Of a stretch of DNA of 64,000 bases, positions 18,246 through 28,288 are shown piece after piece. The notes beneath the pieces are model-generated. The model had not been told where the DNA came from. It saw nothing but the letters and a program-made list of their open reading frames with translations, and did no database searches. The stretch comes from Verrucomicrobiota bacterium (GTDB taxonomy: Bacteria; Verrucomicrobiota; Verrucomicrobiae; Limisphaerales; UBA11358). How positions within the stretch are numbered: the first letter of the stretch is position 1; every line of letters starts with the position of its first letter. Both the position numbers and the translations under genes were made by a program. The DNA lies in NCBI GenBank assembly GCA_014860005.1, contig JACZKP010000110.1, positions 62,001-126,000 on the forward strand, in the 5' to 3' direction.

Positions 18246-18488
18246 TTGAAACAGAATCATTCTTCAACCGAACCGCCTCATCCCCATGATGAAGATCGAT
18301 GCGACGTCTGTGGCCGATTTGGGGCCGTTAAGATAGGCGAGCGTACACTTTGTCAGGACTGCTATACGGGCAGTGGATCCTGCTGCCCCGAGTTTGGCAA
18401 AGACGACTTGTGGACATTTCCAGAGAATGAGCCGGGTCAGCCGAATCCGCCTGGCAGCACAACGAGCCAGCAAACGAAGAGTTGTTAA
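18246..18488 (+). CDS. Small Cys-rich, zinc-ribbon-like protein
   Basis: An 80-residue protein with CDVCGRFG, LCQDCYTGSGSCC and a C-terminal cysteine. The two CxxC knuckles suggest a zinc or Fe-S site; I do not recognise a named family. It starts with TTG, supported by AGAGGA six nt upstream. It lies 20 bp after lpdA and just before the ferredoxin gene, so a role in electron transfer or metal supply to the PDH/ferredoxin/NDH-2 set is possible but unproven. Confidence 0.65.
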   Translation: MKQNHSSTEPPHPHDEDRCDVCGRFGAVKIGERTLCQDCYTGSGSCCPEFGKDDLWTFPENEPGQPNPPGSTTSQQTKSC

Positions 18489-18546
18489 TCCATCAAGTCC
18501 CAGTGTGAACCTGAGGCATTGAATTGAATGAGAAAGGCAATACAAC

Positions 18547-18846
18547 ATGGCCGATAAGAACAGTCGTCTGCCGCAAAATGTTCCAGGCCCTTGGTACGTG
18601 GACTCCAACTGCATTGATTGTGATTTGTGCCGGGAAACCGCGCCAAGCGTCTTTAGGCGTGACGAAGACAATGGCAACAGCATTGTGTTTCACCAGCCGG
18701 AAACTGAAGACGAGCGGGCGCTTGCAGAAGAAGCCAGAAACGGATGTCCAGTGGAGGCCATCGGAAACGATGGGCCGCCGGCCACTGTCGAGCCAAACGA
18801 AGCTGCGGTTGGCAGTGAAACCACTCCTTCTTCGGACCGTTTATGA
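18547..18846 (+). CDS. Ferredoxin, single 4Fe-4S type
   Basis: A small electron carrier of 99 aa. The cluster ligands are in CIDCDLCRETAP with a distal CP in NGCPVEAIG, giving the C-x2-C-x2-C...CP pattern of a one-cluster (or 3Fe/4Fe) ferredoxin. The C-terminal 25 residues are acidic and disordered. Its stop overlaps the start of the NADH dehydrogenase gene as ATGA, so the two are coupled. Which enzyme reduces it is not visible. Confidence 0.9.
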   Translation: MADKNSRLPQNVPGPWYVDSNCIDCDLCRETAPSVFRRDEDNGNSIVFHQPETEDERALAEEARNGCPVEAIGNDGPPATVEPNEAAVGSETTPSSDRL

Positions 18847-20177
18847 TAGGAAAGGGCGTGAAACAACAAACCACGGCCCGAATTGACAAGAACATCCGAG
18901 TGGTAGTGCTGGGGGCCGGATTCGGCGGGCTCACCTTCAGCCAAAACCTCTCTGGGCCGGGCGTTCAAGTCACGGTGGTGGATCGGCAGAACCACCACTT
19001 GTTTCAGCCGTTGTTGTATCAAGTGGCCACAGCCGGTTTATCGGCGCCAGAGATTGCACAACCTATTCGCTCGATTGTCAGTCGAAGAAAAAATGTCAGC
19101 GTGCTGCTGGGCAACGTCACTGGCGTGGACCTCGCGCGTCGGCAAGTGCGCCTCGACCATACCGTCTTGACCTACGATTATTTGGTGCTGGCCCTCGGTG
19201 GCGCGACCAGTTACTTCGGCCATCCGGAGTGGGAACAGCATGCACCGGGACTCAAATCGCTGGACGATGCCCTGCGCATTCGCCGGCAAATCTTGCTCGC
19301 GTTTGAGCGGGCCGAAACCACTGCGGACGCCGCCCAACAGGCACGGTTGATGACCATGGTGGTGGTGGGTGGCGGGGCGACAGGAGTTGAACTGGCTGGC
19401 GCTTTTGCCGAACTGGCGCGCCGAGTGTTAAAGCGCGATTTTCGTCGAATTGACCCTCGCCAAGCGCGCGTGATTTTGTTGGAAGCGGGTCCGCAGATCT
19501 TACCACAATTTTCACCCCGCCTGGCGGGGAAAGCTGGAGCGCATTTGCACTCATTAGGCGTGGAAGTTCGAATCCGCACCCGCGTCGAAACAATCGGTGA
19601 AGGCTTCTTGCTTCTGACCAACGGTGAACGAATTGAAAGCGCGAATATTATTTGGGCGGCTGGGGTCGCTGCCAATCCTCTAACCCAGACGTTCAACGTT
19701 GAACTTGATCGTGCAGGGCGGGTGATTGTCGAACCTGACCTCAGCGTGCCAGGTCACCCAGAGGTTTTTGTCATTGGCGATATGGCGCTGGTTCGAGACC
19801 AGAATGGCCAGTCCGTGCCAGGAGTGTCGCCAGCGGCGATGCAAATGGGCCGACACGTCGCTCGTATTATCACGAGCGAATGCCAGGCAGGGTCAGCAAA
19901 TCCACCGGCGCGACCGGCGTTTCGGTATTGGAGCAAGGGCATGATGGCGACGATTGGCCGTTCGGCTGCTGTCGCACAAATCGGGCGTTTGGAATTCTCC
20001 GGATGGCCGGCTTGGATGGCTTGGTTGCTCGTTCATCTGATCTTCCTGATTGGTTTTCGCAATCGGGCGGCCGTACTCCTGCAATGGAGCTACTCGTATT
20101 TCACCTATAAGCGAGGCGCTCGCATTATTACAGGTTCGGAGGGTTCGCCGAAACTTCTTACCTCGAATCATGTGTAA
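18843..20177 (+). CDS. ndh: Type II NADH:quinone oxidoreductase
   Basis: Single-subunit, non-pumping NADH dehydrogenase (FAD). The first Rossmann motif is VVVLGAGFGGLTFSQNL and the second VVVGGGATGVELAGAFAEL. The FAD-binding C-terminal part includes VFVIGDMALV. A hydrophobic C-terminal segment near WMAWLLVHLIFLIGF should anchor it to the membrane. 444 aa. It is the last gene of the PDH operon, so the NADH made by E3 could be oxidised directly into the quinone pool. That functional link is inference from position. Confidence 0.9.
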   Translation: MIGKGVKQQTTARIDKNIRVVVLGAGFGGLTFSQNLSGPGVQVTVVDRQNHHLFQPLLYQVATAGLSAPEIAQPIRSIVSRRKNVSVLLGNVTGVDLARRQVRLDHTVLTYDYLVLALGGATSYFGHPEWEQHAPGLKSLDDALRIRRQILLAFERAETTADAAQQARLMTMVVVGGGATGVELAGAFAELARRVLKRDFRRIDPRQARVILLEAGPQILPQFSPRLAGKAGAHLHSLGVEVRIRTRVETIGEGFLLLTNGERIESANIIWAAGVAANPLTQTFNVELDRAGRVIVEPDLSVPGHPEVFVIGDMALVRDQNGQSVPGVSPAAMQMGRHVARIITSECQAGSANPPARPAFRYWSKGMMATIGRSAAVAQIGRLEFSGWPAWMAWLLVHLIFLIGFRNRAAVLLQWSYSYFTYKRGARIITGSEGSPKLLTSNHV

Positions 20178-20203
20178 TCCGCGAACAGGTCTGTACGCGC
20201 GAC

Positions 20204-20221
20204 CAACTTCGCTGAAAGTTG
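20204..20221. terminator. Small hairpin between convergent ndh and sucB
   Basis: A 6-bp perfect stem (CAACTT and AAGTTG) with a 6-nt loop sits in the 44-bp gap between two convergent genes. It lacks a T-run, so it is at best a weak bidirectional terminator. Confidence 0.3.
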
Positions 20222-21448
20222 TCAGATCTCCAGTAGCATTCGCGCCGGATTTTCAATGGCGTCCTTTACGCGCCGCAGAAACAACACCGCCTCCTTGCCG
20301 TCCACAATCCGGTGATCGTAGGTCAGCGCCACATACATCATTGGGCGGATGACGACCTGGCCCGCAACGGCCACCGGACGTTCCTGAATGGTGTGCATTC
20401 CGAGGATGCCGCTTTGTGGTGGGTTCACGAGTGGTGTGGAGAGCAATGAACCGAAAACGCCACCGTTGGTGATGGTGAACGTGCCACCGGCCAGTTCCTC
20501 GGGCTTGAGTTTGCCTTCACGGGCGCGTTGGGCAAAGTCGGCGACGGCCTGCTCGATTTCCGCAAAACTCAACCGGTCGGCATCGGCCAGCACCGGCACC
20601 ACCAAGCCACGATCCGTGCTCACCGCCAGGCCGATGTCATGGTAATGGTGATATACGACGTCCGTGTCACGGATTTCGGCGTTCAATTGCGGAAACTGCT
20701 TCAACCCGTCAATCACCGCTTTGACGAAGAAAGACATGAAGCCCAGTTTGACACTATACTTTTTGGTGAAAGCCTCCTGGTGTTGCTGGCGCAGTGCGAG
20801 GACGGCAGACATATCAACCTCGTTGAACGTGGTCAGCAACGCTGCCGTGTGTTGTGCTTCGACCAGGCGCTTGGCGATGGTGCGTCGCAACAAGCTCATT
20901 CGCACCGCCTGTTCCCCACGCGCCGGCGTTTCCGGTTTTGGAATCGGCACCGGCGCCACCGGAGTCGCGCTAGCCGCGGTGGTGGACGGCGCAGATTCCT
21001 TTTTTTGAAGCCGCTCGACGTGATGCAATACGTCTGCCTTGGATACCCGGCCACCTGGCCCCGTAGCTGTGACCTCGTCCGCAGTCAGGCCATGCTCGGC
21101 CAGAACCCGTCCCGCCAGTGGCGTGGCCCGGGTCCGTGCGGCGAGGTTTTCTCTGGAGGTTTCCGCTTTCGATGGCAGTGCTGGATCACTTTCGGTAGTC
21201 TTCTCAGTTTTTCCGGTTTCGAGATGGGCAATCGTCTCGCCGACTTTAGCAGTTTCACCGGGTTGTTTCAGCACTTTAGCCAGCGTGCCGGCAACCGGCG
21301 CGGGAAGTTCCATGGTGGCTTTTTCGGTTTCAATCATGGCCACCGGTTCGTCCTTGGCAACAGTGTCGCCCTCGGTTTTCAGCCAACTTCCGATCTCCAC
21401 CTCAGTGATGGATTCGCCGACACTGGGCACTTTCAATTCGATGGTCAT
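20222..21448 (-). CDS. sucB: Dihydrolipoamide succinyltransferase (E2 of 2-oxoglutarate dehydrogenase)
   Basis: E2 of the TCA-cycle OGDH complex. The lipoyl domain carries the modified lysine at K43 in [12 protein letters not shown]. An E3-binding domain ([20 protein letters not shown]) follows, then a catalytic domain ending in [14 protein letters not shown]. The ATG at 21448 begins the lipoyl fold ([20 protein letters not shown]) and overlaps the sucA stop as ATGA; an open frame further upstream is only sucA read in another frame. 408 aa. No E3 gene lies in this operon. Confidence 0.94.
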   Translation of the reverse strand: MTIELKVPSVGESITEVEIGSWLKTEGDTVAKDEPVAMIETEKATMELPAPVAGTLAKVLKQPGETAKVGETIAHLETGKTEKTTESDPALPSKAETSRENLAARTRATPLAGRVLAEHGLTADEVTATGPGGRVSKADVLHHVERLQKKESAPSTTAASATPVAPVPIPKPETPARGEQAVRMSLLRRTIAKRLVEAQHTAALLTTFNEVDMSAVLALRQQHQEAFTKKYSVKLGFMSFFVKAVIDGLKQFPQLNAEIRDTDVVYHHYHDIGLAVSTDRGLVVPVLADADRLSFAEIEQAVADFAQRAREGKLKPEELAGGTFTITNGGVFGSLLSTPLVNPPQSGILGMHTIQERPVAVAGQVVIRPMMYVALTYDHRIVDGKEAVLFLRRVKDAIENPARMLLEI

Positions 21449-24261
21449 AGGTTTTCTCCCAAAGCCCGGGCAAGCAGGTCGGCTTGTTCCCGTCGGTGGG
21501 CCTTTGGCGACCCGCAGGCCGGGCTGGCTGACGCAGGCCGAGTGATGCCCGCAAACGGCCACCGTCCGAGAATTTTGTCGCCGAAGCGCACACGAAAATC
21601 ATACCAGGCACCCATGTTTTCCGGCTCTTCCTGCACCCAGAACACCGGTGTGCCCGCGCGATAACGGGATAGCACGGCTCGTACAAGCTCATCCTCCAGC
21701 GGATAAAGCTGCTCGACGCGCACGATAGCAATATCCGCACGCTTTGATTTTTCACGCTGTTCCAGCAGCTCGAAATAAACTTTGCCACTACAAAGGAGAA
21801 CGCGCTGGATGTTCGCGGCTGCCGCCTCTGGCGTTTGGTCGGGAATGATGCGCTGAAACTTGCCCGTGGCCAGATCATCCAAGCTCGAAACGGAACCTGG
21901 ATGGCGCAGCAGGCTTTTAGGCGTCATCACCACGAGCGGTTTGCGCCAGCGGCTCAGCGCCTGACGGCGTAACAGATGAAAGTATTGAGCGGGCGTGGTC
22001 GGAATCGCAACCTGGATGTTGTATTCGGCAGCCGACCGGAGAAAGCGTTCCGGCCGGGCGCTGGAATGTTCGGGCCCCATTCCCTCCAAGCCGTGCGGCA
22101 GCAACAACACGAGCCCACTCAAATGGCCCCATTTTTTCTCCGCGCTGACGATGAACTGATCCACGATCACTTGAGCCGCGTTTACGAAGTCGCCAAACTG
22201 GGCTTCCCACAACACGAGGCTCGACCCACAATCGAGGCTATAACCGTATTCAAATCCCAACACGCCTGTTTCCGAAAGCGGGCTGTTGTAAAGCTCCACG
22301 GGGCTCTGGTCAGAGGCGAGATGTTGCAAGGGCGTGTAGCAGTGGCCGTCGTTGAAATCGTGCAGCACCGCGTGCCGATGACTGAATGTGCCCCGCTCGC
22401 AATCCTGTCCGCTAAACCGCACCCTAACGCCCTGTGTTGCCAGCGAGGCGAAGGCAAGCGCCTCGGCCGCCGCCCAATCCAACGCGTGGCGGCCCGCCGC
22501 CATTTCCCGGCGCGTTTCGAGAATTTTTTGAATCTTTGGGTGCGGTTGAAAATCAGCAGGCCAGCGCGTTTGTGCGTCGAGCAAGTTCGCTAGCATCTGC
22601 CGACTCACACCCGTCTTGATGTCTTCCGCCGGCTCCTGCCCGCCAAGGTAATTCAGCCCACCCTGCGACGACGCGACATCCGCCGACGGCTTCGCGGGAC
22701 GGCTGGCTTCGGCCAGATTCTCTTCGAGTGCCGCCTGACGGCGCGCGGCGATCTCATCCGCTTCGGCCCGGGACACTTCGCCCAATTTCAGCAGATGCTC
22801 CAGATAGCCTTCGCGGACCGGCTTGCGCTCGGCGATGCGACGATACAACACCGGTTGAGTGAACGCCGGCCCGTCGCTTTCGTTGTGACCCAGCCGACGG
22901 TAACCATACATGTCAATCACGACATCCAGCTTGAACCTCGCCCGGAAGGCCAGTGCCAGCAGCACACATTGCGCGACGGCTTCCGGGTCTTCTCCGTTGA
23001 CGTGGAAAATGGGGGCCGGGAGCATTTTGGCAACGCTGGTGGCATACATCGTGGAGCGGCCTTCGCGGGGCGACGTGGTGAAACCTATCTGGTTGTTGAC
23101 GATGATATGCAGCGCCCCGCCCACCGTGTAGCCGGGCAACCGGCTCAGGTTGAGTGTTTCCTGTACCACGCCTTCACCCATGAATGCCGCGTCCCCGTGG
23201 ATCAGCAAAAGCAGATTTTGGCTTCGTTCCTTGTCCTCGCCCGAGTCCTGCCAGACCCGCACGCGCCCGGCGGCCACGGGATTCACGAACTCCAGATGGC
23301 TGGGGTTGGAGCACATCGACAATCGCATCTTTCGCCCGGTGCTGGTCACCCAGTCCCGGCTGTAGCCAAGATGATACTTCACGTCACCACCGCCCTTTTG
23401 CAGCTTGAGGTCGGTGTCGGCAAACTCGCGGAAAATCTCGCGCGGACTCTTGCCGAGGATGTTGGCGAGAACATTCAATCGCCCGCGATGGGCCATGCCC
23501 AGGACAATGCCGGTCACGCCCTGTTCCCCGGCTTTTTCGATGGCCAGATCCAGCAATGGAATCAGGCTCTCGCTGCCTTCCAACGAAAAGCTTTTTGAGC
23601 CGACAAATTTTTTCCGGATAAATCCCTCAAACACCACCGCGTCCGTAAGTCGGGTAAGGATGCGCAGTTGCTCTGCCCGGCTGAGCACCAGCCGGTTTTG
23701 CGTCCGCTCCATGTGTTCCTGCAACCAATGCCGCATCGCGTAGTCATCAATATGCATGAACTGGACGCCGATGGAGCGGCAGTAGGTGTTGCGGAGGCGC
23801 TCGATGATCTCGCGCAATGGCAGCAGCCGCTCGGGGTCCATCGTCGCACAGGCAACCGGCCGATCCATGTTAGTAGCTGTGAGCCCGTGATAAGCGGGAT
23901 CAAGCTCCGGCGGGGCTGTCTTTGGCTGCCGGAGCGGGTCCACCTGCGCGACGATATGACCGCGCGAACGGTAGCTCCGAACCAAGGCATCCACACGCTC
24001 CTGCAAGTCTGCCATTTCCGGCTCGTTGCGCGGCGACAGGCCGGCGCGACGGGCCGGAGGTGGATTGAAAACACTGTAGGGGGTGCGCTTGGTAATCAAC
24101 GCTGTCGCTTGGCTATCCGGCTCGCCGTGTCCGTTCGTCAACTCAGCAAAGTAATGCTGCCAGTCCGGCGGTGCTGACGCCGGATCACGGAGGTAGTCCG
24201 CATATAATCCCTCCAGATATGCGAGACTCAATGGGCCTGGCGCTATTGGTTTTCTTTTCAC
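21445..24261 (-). CDS. sucA: 2-oxoglutarate dehydrogenase E1 component
   Basis: Thiamine-dependent decarboxylase of 938 residues, the usual length. The N-terminal E2-docking segment [15 protein letters not shown], the histidine-containing [10 protein letters not shown], the TPP site with [19 protein letters not shown] and [18 protein letters not shown], and the C-terminal [20 protein letters not shown] region (here [18 protein letters not shown]) are all visible. The start is GTG at 24261; no strong ribosome binding site is evident. It is coupled to sucB. It is TCA-cycle housekeeping and shows no signs of transfer. Confidence 0.95.
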   Translation of the reverse strand: MKRKPIAPGPLSLAYLEGLYADYLRDPASAPPDWQHYFAELTNGHGEPDSQATALITKRTPYSVFNPPPARRAGLSPRNEPEMADLQERVDALVRSYRSRGHIVAQVDPLRQPKTAPPELDPAYHGLTATNMDRPVACATMDPERLLPLREIIERLRNTYCRSIGVQFMHIDDYAMRHWLQEHMERTQNRLVLSRAEQLRILTRLTDAVVFEGFIRKKFVGSKSFSLEGSESLIPLLDLAIEKAGEQGVTGIVLGMAHRGRLNVLANILGKSPREIFREFADTDLKLQKGGGDVKYHLGYSRDWVTSTGRKMRLSMCSNPSHLEFVNPVAAGRVRVWQDSGEDKERSQNLLLLIHGDAAFMGEGVVQETLNLSRLPGYTVGGALHIIVNNQIGFTTSPREGRSTMYATSVAKMLPAPIFHVNGEDPEAVAQCVLLALAFRARFKLDVVIDMYGYRRLGHNESDGPAFTQPVLYRRIAERKPVREGYLEHLLKLGEVSRAEADEIAARRQAALEENLAEASRPAKPSADVASSQGGLNYLGGQEPAEDIKTGVSRQMLANLLDAQTRWPADFQPHPKIQKILETRREMAAGRHALDWAAAEALAFASLATQGVRVRFSGQDCERGTFSHRHAVLHDFNDGHCYTPLQHLASDQSPVELYNSPLSETGVLGFEYGYSLDCGSSLVLWEAQFGDFVNAAQVIVDQFIVSAEKKWGHLSGLVLLLPHGLEGMGPEHSSARPERFLRSAAEYNIQVAIPTTPAQYFHLLRRQALSRWRKPLVVMTPKSLLRHPGSVSSLDDLATGKFQRIIPDQTPEAAAANIQRVLLCSGKVYFELLEQREKSKRADIAIVRVEQLYPLEDELVRAVLSRYRAGTPVFWVQEEPENMGAWYDFRVRFGDKILGRWPFAGITRPASASPACGSPKAHRREQADLLARALGENL

Positions 24262-24365
24262 AGCCCATGCAGGGTAACCACAAAGAATTGTCGGTGCAAT
24301 CCGCCCATCATTCCATCATTCGGGTGCTTTCAACCCTCGTCTGGCGATTCCTGCATCATTTGAAA

Positions 24366-24881
24366 TCATTGCCCGCCGCAGGACCGTTTTATTTCGCTTA
24401 ACTCTCTGATGCGTAACGACGCTGGGCCTCGGATGGGAAAGTGCATAAGATAAACCCTGGAATTACCGATGTTCTCCTGCCAGCCATAATCACATACCCG
24501 ACTGCCTCGGAAGGTGTTGAGCGTGATCTTGCCAATGAAACAAACGACCTTGGGCTTGCCGGTTCGGATGATCTCCAGCACCCGCTTTATGCCAGCTTGC
24601 GACTCACCTTTTTTCAGTTCTGTCACGTCTCTCGTGGGCCGGTCCACCAGATTCACGAAATTCAATGCGTATCTCGGAACGAAATGTTCATCGTAGATAC
24701 GCTTGAGCGATTCGTCGCTTTGCAGATCGCTCTCAACTTCATCCAGGAGTCCAGCCCGGTTGAGCAGGTACCAGAACATCTTGTTGTTGGAGAATGGAAC
24801 TCCGCGTCGGTACGACCCAGGATGCGGATTGATGCCCACAAAAAGTATCTTCGCGTTCTTTGAAACCTTGTACTCGATCAT
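24366..24881 (-). CDS. Mug/TDG-like uracil-DNA glycosylase family protein
   Basis: Probably removes mismatched or damaged pyrimidines from DNA. The N-terminal motif ILFVGINPHPGSYRRGVPFS and the following FWYLLNRAGLLDE fit the Mug/TDG family. A later stretch, KVVCFIGKITLNTFRG, matches its central beta-strand/helix. The usual second motif (NPSGLS-like) is replaced by MHFPIRGPAS, so specificity may differ. ATG at 24881 gives 171 aa, near the E. coli Mug length; a GTG at 24956 would add 25 residues without homology. The exact substrate is unknown. Confidence 0.65.
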   Translation of the reverse strand: MIEYKVSKNAKILFVGINPHPGSYRRGVPFSNNKMFWYLLNRAGLLDEVESDLQSDESLKRIYDEHFVPRYALNFVNLVDRPTRDVTELKKGESQAGIKRVLEIIRTGKPKVVCFIGKITLNTFRGSRVCDYGWQENIGNSRVYLMHFPIRGPASLRIRELSEIKRSCGGQ

Positions 24882-25004
24882 GGCATCGTCTTGGGTGTGC
24901 GGGCGAGCCGCCTCAAATGTTGGGCAGGATGTCAGAGTATTCGTCCTCGTTGCCACCTCACTTTTGCCCGGCGTCCTTTCCGTTTCGACGGATTCAATAT
25001 CGAA

Positions 25005-25787
25005 TCACCGGCTTGCTGATCCGTCTTGTGTGTACGAATGTTCGTCGCCGTTCCAACTGAAGCACCGTCGTGCTCCGTCCCCGATCAACTGCGCGGCGTC
25101 TGCCAACGGAATGCGATCCGTATTGAGGATCAGATGATAGAACGAGTCGTCGTCAACGGACTTGTGAAAGTGTTCCTTCACGTATCGGCTCCGACCGCGA
25201 TCCTCGTCCTTGACGAATTGGGTGGCTTCCTCCGGCGTCAAACCGCTTATTATCTGCGCTCGCTCGATTCGTTTCGGCAGCGACGCGATCAGCCGGACAT
25301 GAAATACGTTGGGCATGCGGGCCGTGATGAAGTTCGCTCCCCGACCCACCAAAATCACGTGCCCCGCGTCTGCCAGGTGCAGGACTGTCTCTGCGATTTT
25401 CGGCACCATGACCCACGAGGGCGGACGCAGCCCCACCAGTTCTTCCATCACGTCCTGAATGAAGGAGCGGCGATCCTCGGGCATGAACTTCCCCAACGCT
25501 TTAGGCAACTCGTGATCTTCAAGTACCTTTTCCACCAACTGGCGGTCGAAGACCGTCCACGGGACATGCCCCTTGGGTTCCGCTTCCTGTAAAACTCCGG
25601 CGAGCCGCTCTGCGATTTCGTGGGCGCCAGACCCGGTTTGATAAGAAATTGTGACCGCGGGTCCAGACGGCCCCCCGTCTGCGGTCGTCAGTTTCTTGTC
25701 GGCTTCAAGCTGACTGAAAATGTAGGAGCGCCATGCCTCCAGTTCAGCTTGCTTCAGACGTATTCCGTTCAAGTTGCGACTCTTCAT
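25005..25787 (-). CDS. Cytidylate kinase-like family protein
   Basis: A P-loop-like protein of 260 residues, related to the Cytidylate_kin2 family rather than true Cmk. The nucleotide loop is atypical (SYQTGSGAHEIAERLA, without GKS/T). The downstream parts VILVGRGANFIT and HVRLIASLPKRIERA are typical of the family. The N-terminal 45 residues are charged. It lies 40 bp after folE. The family function is poorly known; nucleotide kinase activity cannot be assumed given the loop. Confidence 0.72.
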   Translation of the reverse strand: MKSRNLNGIRLKQAELEAWRSYIFSQLEADKKLTTADGGPSGPAVTISYQTGSGAHEIAERLAGVLQEAEPKGHVPWTVFDRQLVEKVLEDHELPKALGKFMPEDRRSFIQDVMEELVGLRPPSWVMVPKIAETVLHLADAGHVILVGRGANFITARMPNVFHVRLIASLPKRIERAQIISGLTPEEATQFVKDEDRGRSRYVKEHFHKSVDDDSFYHLILNTDRIPLADAAQLIGDGARRCFSWNGDEHSYTQDGSASR

Positions 25788-25827
25788 GTTGATGCACTCA
25801 TGTTTGAATCAAATGCGGTCTACCATA

Positions 25828-26427
25828 TTAAGCCAGCAGCCCCCCAATTTTTGACGAACCCAGTCTCATCAAAAACTCATTACGCACATGCTGATCCTTC
25901 TGAAACACCCCGTGCATCACGTTCACCTTCATGATTGAATGAGTATCGCGGACGCCACGCGCCATGGCGCACATGTGTTTACCTTCGATCAGCACGGCCA
26001 CACCCAGAGGCTCAACGATGCTTTCGATAAATGCGGCAATCAGATGGGCGGTCCGTTCCTGGTTCTGCAATCTCCGGGCAAAGTACCCGGCAATACGCGA
26101 GAGTTTGGACAGTCCCAGTATCTTCTTGTCGGGAACATAGGCGATGGTGATGTTCATGATAATCGGCAGCAGATGGTGCTCACACAACCCGACTTCCTTG
26201 ATCCCCTCCACGATCACCATATCGTGGCAGATGGCCGTTCGGCACTCAGCCTTGAACATCTTCGTAAGCTGAGCCGTTTCCATCCGCGACCCTTCGGTCA
26301 TTTCCACCAAAGCCTTCGCGGCACGCAGGGGCGTTTCTTTCAGTCCCTCGGAATCAACGTCTGCGCCAATTTCTTTCAGAATCTCAGAATAGTGCTCCGC
26401 TAGTTTGTTTAGGTCGGGCTGTGACAT
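25828..26427 (-). CDS. folE: GTP cyclohydrolase I
   Basis: Converts GTP to dihydroneopterin triphosphate, the first step of folate/pterin synthesis. The zinc-binding CEHHLLP, the PDKKILGLSKLSRIAGYFARR stretch (given here in part) and QERTAHLIA are clear, and HMCAMARGV supplies the second zinc Cys. The C-terminal part RDTHSIMKVNVMHGVFQKD departs from the usual S-x-T-x-T-S pattern after RGV. ATG at 26427 starts MSQPDLNKLAEHY and gives 199 aa. It stands 99 bp from the small membrane gene upstream, so it may have its own promoter. Confidence 0.9.
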   Translation of the reverse strand: MSQPDLNKLAEHYSEILKEIGADVDSEGLKETPLRAAKALVEMTEGSRMETAQLTKMFKAECRTAICHDMVIVEGIKEVGLCEHHLLPIIMNITIAYVPDKKILGLSKLSRIAGYFARRLQNQERTAHLIAAFIESIVEPLGVAVLIEGKHMCAMARGVRDTHSIMKVNVMHGVFQKDQHVRNEFLMRLGSSKIGGLLA

Positions 26428-26525
26428 ATCATCGTTTCTTTGTTTTGTCTCAAGGTTGGTTTGCCAAGGGATTGTTGTGCATCGCATCGTAAGAACCGAA
26501 CATTAGCGTCACCGTTTTTTCATAG

Positions 26526-26876
26526 TCATTCGTCATGAAGGCTCCAGCCGTACAGAAAGCACCCAACCAGTGTGGTGAGAAATCCCACTCCAGCCAGCCA
26601 CGCGTTTGTGACAATGATGCCCAATCCAACCGTGGTAAGGCCCGTCGTCAAAATCATGAACACCGTGAACGCGAACGGAAAGTTCACGAGGTGGGAGCCG
26701 TTAGCATCTTCCGCGAGGCAGTGCGGCAAGTGTAACGAGCGCGCTGTCGTCGCATTGACGTTCCATCGGACTTCCGCGTGGGTGCCTCCGTAGCTCTGCA
26801 CACCCGGATTCAGTCTGCGTAGACCCGTGCGATTGTCGCTCCCTCGTGAATCGGCTGGATGTACCAGGGTGTTCAT
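26526..26876 (-). CDS. Small membrane protein of unknown function
   Basis: A 116-residue protein whose C-terminal half has two hydrophobic segments (FPFAFTVFMILTTGLTTVGL and a following one with LAGVGFLTTLVGCFLYGW). The N-terminal half is polar. The ATG at 26876 has GAGG six nt upstream. It lies 11 bp after another small gene and is probably in the transaldolase transcript. I do not recognise the family. Confidence 0.6.
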   Translation of the reverse strand: MNTLVHPADSRGSDNRTGLRRLNPGVQSYGGTHAEVRWNVNATTARSLHLPHCLAEDANGSHLVNFPFAFTVFMILTTGLTTVGLGIIVTNAWLAGVGFLTTLVGCFLYGWSLHDE

Positions 26877-26887
26877 ATCTGGCCTCG

Positions 26888-27118
26888 CTATTCGTTGATG
26901 CCCCAATGGCTGTAGGGCGTGGGTGCCGCCTCAACAGGAAGTACCGCCACGGGCGCGGTGGCCTCATGTGGTCCGGTCGGGGCGATGTGCAGGCGGCGAA
27001 CGGACGTCAGCGGAACAGCGAGTTCTGGCTGCGAATCAAATTCGATAAATAGCCTCCGTGAGACAGGCGCCGATGCGGGAATCGGAGCGCCCGAAAGAGG
27101 AGCATTGGTTATATTCAT
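26888..27118 (-). CDS. Small protein of unknown function, coupled to transaldolase
   Basis: Seventy-six residues, starting MNITNAPLSGAPIPASAPVS at an ATG that overlaps the transaldolase stop as ATGA. Proline/alanine-rich ends flank a central conserved-looking core, RRLFIEFDSQPELAVPL. No membrane segment, no cysteine, no known domain. The tight overlap and in-frame length support a real gene; function unknown. Confidence 0.55.
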   Translation of the reverse strand: MNITNAPLSGAPIPASAPVSRRLFIEFDSQPELAVPLTSVRRLHIAPTGPHEATAPVAVLPVEAAPTPYSHWGINE

Positions 27119-28278
27119 GCTGGTGCTTCCTTTCCAATGTTGATGATGCAACAACTCTGCATCAGTGAGCTCATCAGCTTGTCGAACGCCTGGTTGAATT
27201 TCCCGACGCCCTCGTCTTCAAGCTGCTGCGTCGCCTGATCAATGTTGATTCCGAGTTTCGGCAAGCGCTGCAAGACCCAGCCGGCTTGCTCGACATCTTG
27301 TTCGAGGCGGGCTTTTGGCTCGCCGTGGCTGCGGTAGGCATCCAGAGTTTCGACCGTGACGGTGTTGATCGTGTCTGGGCCGATAAGCGATTCGACGTAT
27401 TTCAAATCGCTGTAGTCCGGATTCTTGGTGCTGGTGCTGGCCCACAACAGCCGCTGGACACCTGCACCCCGGTCGGCCAGTTTCTGAAACCGTTCACTCT
27501 GGAAGATCTCCTTGTACATTTGGTTGGCCATCTTCGCGCTGGCGATTGCAACTTGGCCGCGCACCGTCTTCGCGATATCCGCCTCCGTGCCGCTTCGCCC
27601 GATGAGTCTTTCCAGAAACGGATCGACCAGCGTATCTATGCGACTCAAAAAGAAGCTGGCCACCGAAGCGACATGCTCCACTGATTTCCCCTGGGCCGCG
27701 CGCGCTTCAATGCCGGCGATGTAAGCTGCCGCCACTTCCCGATAACGTGGCAATCCGAATAGCAACGTGATGTTGACATTGATACCTTCGCTGATGAGTT
27801 GCTGGATGGCGGGCAGCCCCTCGGCCGTCGCCGGAACTTTGATGAACACGTTGGGCTGCTTCAACGCGCGCCACAAACGACGAGCCTCTACAACTGTGCC
27901 TTTAGTGTCATGCGCCAGGTGTGGATTGACTTCCAAACTCACATAGCCATCCCGCGCGTCCGTCTCATCGTACACGGATCGGAACTCGTCGGCTGCGCCT
28001 TGCACGTCGCGCTGGCTGAGAGTTTCGTAAATCATCTTTGGGCTTTGTCCGTCGAAAGTCATGGCCCGAATGTCTTCCTCGTAATTGTGGCTATCGACAA
28101 TGGCCTTCTCGAAAATGGATGGATTGGACGTCATCCCGCGCAATCCATCTTCCTGGATCAATCGTCGCAGTTCGCCACTGGCGATCAGATCGCGACGGGT
28201 GTAATCGAGCCAGATGGACTGGCCAAACTTCGCCAACTCCAACAGCGGGTTCTTTTTTGAAGGCGTATTGTGACTCAT
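27115..28278 (-). CDS. tal: Transaldolase
   Basis: Transfers a dihydroxyacetone unit between sugar phosphates in the pentose phosphate pathway. The start region has DYTRRDLIASGELRRLI and GMTSNPSIFEKAI. The Schiff-base lysine is in NVFIKVPATAEGL. The 387 residues match the longer transaldolase subfamily often linked to G6P dehydrogenase. A good ribosome binding site (AGGAG, 4 nt spacer) precedes the ATG. It lies 10 bp after the FAD oxidoreductase and is followed by two small genes. Confidence 0.94.
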   Translation of the reverse strand: MSHNTPSKKNPLLELAKFGQSIWLDYTRRDLIASGELRRLIQEDGLRGMTSNPSIFEKAIVDSHNYEEDIRAMTFDGQSPKMIYETLSQRDVQGAADEFRSVYDETDARDGYVSLEVNPHLAHDTKGTVVEARRLWRALKQPNVFIKVPATAEGLPAIQQLISEGINVNITLLFGLPRYREVAAAYIAGIEARAAQGKSVEHVASVASFFLSRIDTLVDPFLERLIGRSGTEADIAKTVRGQVAIASAKMANQMYKEIFQSERFQKLADRGAGVQRLLWASTSTKNPDYSDLKYVESLIGPDTINTVTVETLDAYRSHGEPKARLEQDVEQAGWVLQRLPKLGINIDQATQQLEDEGVGKFNQAFDKLMSSLMQSCCIINIGKEAPA

Positions 28279-28288
28279 ATTGCTCCTG

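Noticed and set aside
20528..21664. 378-codon plus-strand frame
   Set aside because: Antisense to sucB/sucA; sequence has no family signal.
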